From contig JBMDWT010000063.1 of assembly GCA_048594665.1 (NCBI GenBank), forward strand, positions 124,001 through 188,000: a stretch of 64,000 nt of DNA, given 5' to 3'. The DNA is from Amaricoccus sp048594665 (GTDB lineage Bacteria; Pseudomonadota; Alphaproteobacteria; Rhodobacterales; Rhodobacteraceae). Below, piece by piece: positions 62,041 to 64,000 of this stretch. The translations under genes and the position numbers were made by a program. The notes under the pieces are model-generated. The model did not search any database. It was not told the DNA's origin and saw nothing but the letters and a program-made list of their open reading frames with translations. Numbering within the stretch: position 1 is the first letter of the stretch; every line of letters starts with the position of its first letter.

Positions 62041-62706
62041 ATGATGCCTCGGGCACGCATTCCTTCGATTTACAGCCGCGCCGAACTTCTGTCCGACGCC
62101 GCCGTGCATGTCGCGGGTGTCCTCTCAGCCCTGATCGCCGTTCCCGTCCTGATCACGCTCGCGGTTGTCTGGATCGGGGACAGGGGCACGGTCATCGCCG
62201 CCTCGGTCTATGGCACGACCCTGATCGCAATGCTGATCTGTTCGGCGATCTACAACATGCTGGCCCTGCCCGACTGGAAGGATTTCCTGCGCCGCGTCGA
62301 TCAATCGGCGATCTATCTCAAGATCGCCGGCACCTACACGCCCTTCGTGATCCTGACCGGCTCACCGGCCGGACTGTTTCTGGCCGGGATCTGGAGCGCG
62401 GCCCTGGTGGGTGTCTCGCTGATCCTGCTCAGCCCGTCGCGGGTGCTTTGGCCGAGCCTCCTGCTCTATCTCGCCATTGGCTGGGCCGGGGCCGCCGTCG
62501 GCCAGCCGATGTTCGCGGCCCTTGCTCCGACCAGTTTCGCGCTCATTCTGGCGGCCGGGCTGATCTATACATTGGGCGTGGTGTTTTTCCTGTGGGAACG
62601 CCTGCCGTTTCACAACACGATCTGGCATGTCTTCGTACTGGCGGCGAGCTGGATCCTCTACGCGGCGGTGCTTGTCGAACTCTGGAACCGCGCACCCCGG
62701 TCTTGA
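62041..62706 (+). CDS. Hemolysin III/PAQR-family membrane protein
   Basis: A 221-residue protein with about seven membrane helices (VAGVLSALIAVPVLITLAVV; LIYTLGVVFFLWERL). The PAQR signature RVDQSAIYLKIAGTYTPFV is clear. Two usual metal-site positions look altered: SAIYNM where SxxxH is expected, and VDQS where DHS is common; HNTIWHVFVL at the C-terminus is retained. A metal-dependent hydrolase function is therefore doubtful. The name derives from Bacillus; haemolysis is not implied. Confidence 0.85.
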   Translation: MMPRARIPSIYSRAELLSDAAVHVAGVLSALIAVPVLITLAVVWIGDRGTVIAASVYGTTLIAMLICSAIYNMLALPDWKDFLRRVDQSAIYLKIAGTYTPFVILTGSPAGLFLAGIWSAALVGVSLILLSPSRVLWPSLLLYLAIGWAGAAVGQPMFAALAPTSFALILAAGLIYTLGVVFFLWERLPFHNTIWHVFVLAASWILYAAVLVELWNRAPRS

Positions 62707-62885
62707 CCTGGACAAAAGGCTAACTGGCGACATTTGCTCCATATTGCGTCGCAAAAACTATTGCGTGGCTCCGACAGCGACCTTAGACCGACGCAATGCT
62801 TTAAAACGTGATCCCGGACAAGTCGGACAGGCGCACCGATGGTCCAGGGAGAGCGGTCCGCGCAGATCCAAGGGGAGCACTGTCC

Positions 62886-63647
62886 ATGAAGATCCTGGTA
62901 CCCGTCAAACGTGTGATCGACTATAACGTGAAGGTTCGGGTCAAGGCGGACGGCACGGGCGTCGATCTGGCCAATGTGAAGATGTCGATGAATCCCTTCG
63001 ACGAAATCGCCGTCGAGGAAGCCATCCGCATCAAGGAAAAAGGCCTCGCCACCGAGATCGTCGTCGTTTCGATCGGCGTCAAGCAGGCGCAGGAAACCCT
63101 TCGCACCGCGCTGGCGATGGGCGCCGACCGGGCCATCCTGATCGTCGCATCCGAGGATGTGAACAAGGATATCGAGCCGCTCGCCGTGGCAAAGCTGCTG
63201 AAGGCGGTGATCGACGCGGAAGCCCCCGGTCTGGTGATCGCCGGCAAGCAGGCGATCGACAATGACATGAATGCGACCGGCCAGATGCTGGCGGCGCTGC
63301 TCGGCTGGCCACAGGCCACCTTCGCCTCCGAGGTGGCGATCGAAGGCGAGAACGCCAGGGTCACGCGCGAGGTGGATGGCGGCCTTCAGACCATCACGGT
63401 CAAGCTGCCGGCCATCGTCACGGTCGATCTGCGGTTGAACGAGCCGCGCTATGCGAGCCTGCCGAACATCATGAAGGCCAAGAAGAAGCCGCTGGAGGAA
63501 AAGACCCCGGCGGATTACGGCGTCGATGTGACGCCCCGGCTCTCGGTGGTCAAGACCGTGGAACCGGCGTCCCGCAAGGCGGGCGTGAAGGTGGGATCGG
63601 TCGATGAACTGATCGAAAAACTCAAGTCCGAAGCGGGGGTGATCTGA
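62886..63647 (+). CDS. etfB: Electron transfer flavoprotein beta subunit
   Basis: A 253-residue ETF small subunit: MKILVPVKRVIDYNVKVRVK, NPFDEIAVEEAIRIKE (family signature) and AGKQAIDNDMNATGQMLAALL with the AMP-binding region. With EtfA it carries electrons from acyl-CoA dehydrogenases, such as the one at 3832, to the quinone pool. Its stop overlaps the etfA start (TGATG). Confidence 0.97.
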   Translation: MKILVPVKRVIDYNVKVRVKADGTGVDLANVKMSMNPFDEIAVEEAIRIKEKGLATEIVVVSIGVKQAQETLRTALAMGADRAILIVASEDVNKDIEPLAVAKLLKAVIDAEAPGLVIAGKQAIDNDMNATGQMLAALLGWPQATFASEVAIEGENARVTREVDGGLQTITVKLPAIVTVDLRLNEPRYASLPNIMKAKKKPLEEKTPADYGVDVTPRLSVVKTVEPASRKAGVKVGSVDELIEKLKSEAGVI

Positions 63648-64000
63648 TGGCCGTCCTGATCCTGGCAAAGCACGACAATATCCATCTCAACGACGTGACG
63701 GCCAAGACCGTGACCGCCGCCGCGGCGATGGGGGGGGATATTCACCTGCTGGTCGCGGGCGAAGGCTGCGGGCCGGTGGCGGAGGCCGCGGCCAAGATCG
63801 CAGGCGTATCCAAGGTGATCCTCGTCGAGAGCCCGGCCTATGCCCATCGCCTGGCCGAGCCCTTGACCGACCTGATCCTCGGGATGGCCTCGGCCTATGA
63901 TCATATCGTCTTCCCCGGCACGACGACCGGCAAGAACGTGGCACCGCGTCTCGCCGCCCTGCTCGATGTGATGGTGATCTCGGAAATCACCGGCGTGGTC
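63647..64000 (+). CDS. etfA: Electron transfer flavoprotein alpha subunit, 5' part
   Basis: The first 118 codons of EtfA (MAVLILAKHDNIHLNDVTAK, then VSKVILVESPAYAHRLAEPL and FPGTTTGKNVAPRLAALLD). The gene is cut by the window end; the FAD-binding C-terminal domain is outside. It is coupled to etfB. Confidence 0.96.
   Translation, partial: MAVLILAKHDNIHLNDVTAKTVTAAAAMGGDIHLLVAGEGCGPVAEAAAKIAGVSKVILVESPAYAHRLAEPLTDLILGMASAYDHIVFPGTTTGKNVAPRLAALLDVMVISEITGVV

Overview
The window reads as chromosomal DNA of a GC-rich alphaproteobacterium, most likely a Rhodobacteraceae-type organism. This is an inference from the 95-residue L28, the frc-type fructose operon, the eukaryotic-type ornithine decarboxylase with a long leader, the PQQ alcohol-oxidation genes and the strong G/C third-position bias. 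I see no rRNA or tRNA genes, CRISPR arrays, transposases or integrases.

Region 1 (1-718) is the end of hisB and all of hisH. Region 2 (722-20809) is a catabolic island. A minus-strand block starting at 16571 encodes a cytochrome c, a PQQ dehydrogenase carrying the extra Asp typical of lanthanide enzymes, an MxaJ-like protein, a substrate-binding protein, a beta-propeller, an unknown periplasmic protein and an ABC-2 exporter. It is followed on the same strand by a tightly overlapping operon (8401-722): acyl-CoA ligase, TPP enzyme, acyl-CoA dehydrogenase, APH-type kinase, a small DUF6285/LvaB-like protein, SDR and quinone oxidoreductase. This operon resembles the levulinate (lva) 4-hydroxyacyl-CoA pathway. 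AldA-type aldehyde dehydrogenase, a GntR/FCD regulator and a GMC oxidoreductase lie on the plus strand. GAATTC-based repeats occur at both promoter regions of the island, suggesting one regulon that takes an alcohol to aldehyde, acid, acyl-CoA and then phosphorylated hydroxyacyl-CoA.

Region 3 (21028-31568) holds a DEAD-box helicase, a roughly 1975-codon glycine-rich autotransporter interrupted by one in-frame TAG, a receiver-domain protein upstream of it, a Crp/Fnr regulator, a 24-residue membrane miniprotein and a DUF883 protein. Region 4 (32160-38966) carries gyrB, recF and dnaN on the minus strand. Three unrelated genes separate recF from gyrB, one of them frameshifted, and dnaA is not upstream of dnaN. 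A 786-base non-coding stretch with nested inverted repeats follows.

Region 5 (39753-44853) is a fructose-type ABC operon (frcB-C-A-K) with a divergent ROK regulator and a perfect operator-like palindrome between them. Region 6 (44848-54047) is housekeeping: a YbaL-like antiporter, radC, glutamate dehydrogenase, hrpB, a DUF3108 protein, meaB and rpmB. Region 7 (54069-64000) has ornithine decarboxylase with a leader ORF and alternative hairpins, a phosphodiesterase, an EEP-family protein, a fused peptide-transporter ATPase, a TupA-like ATP-grasp protein, an SDR, a HIG1-type protein, a cobalamin adenosyltransferase, a hemolysin III homologue, etfB and the start of etfA.

Two genes look broken: the autotransporter (in-frame stop) and the SH3-domain protein (frameshift). 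Either could be true mutation or sequencing error.
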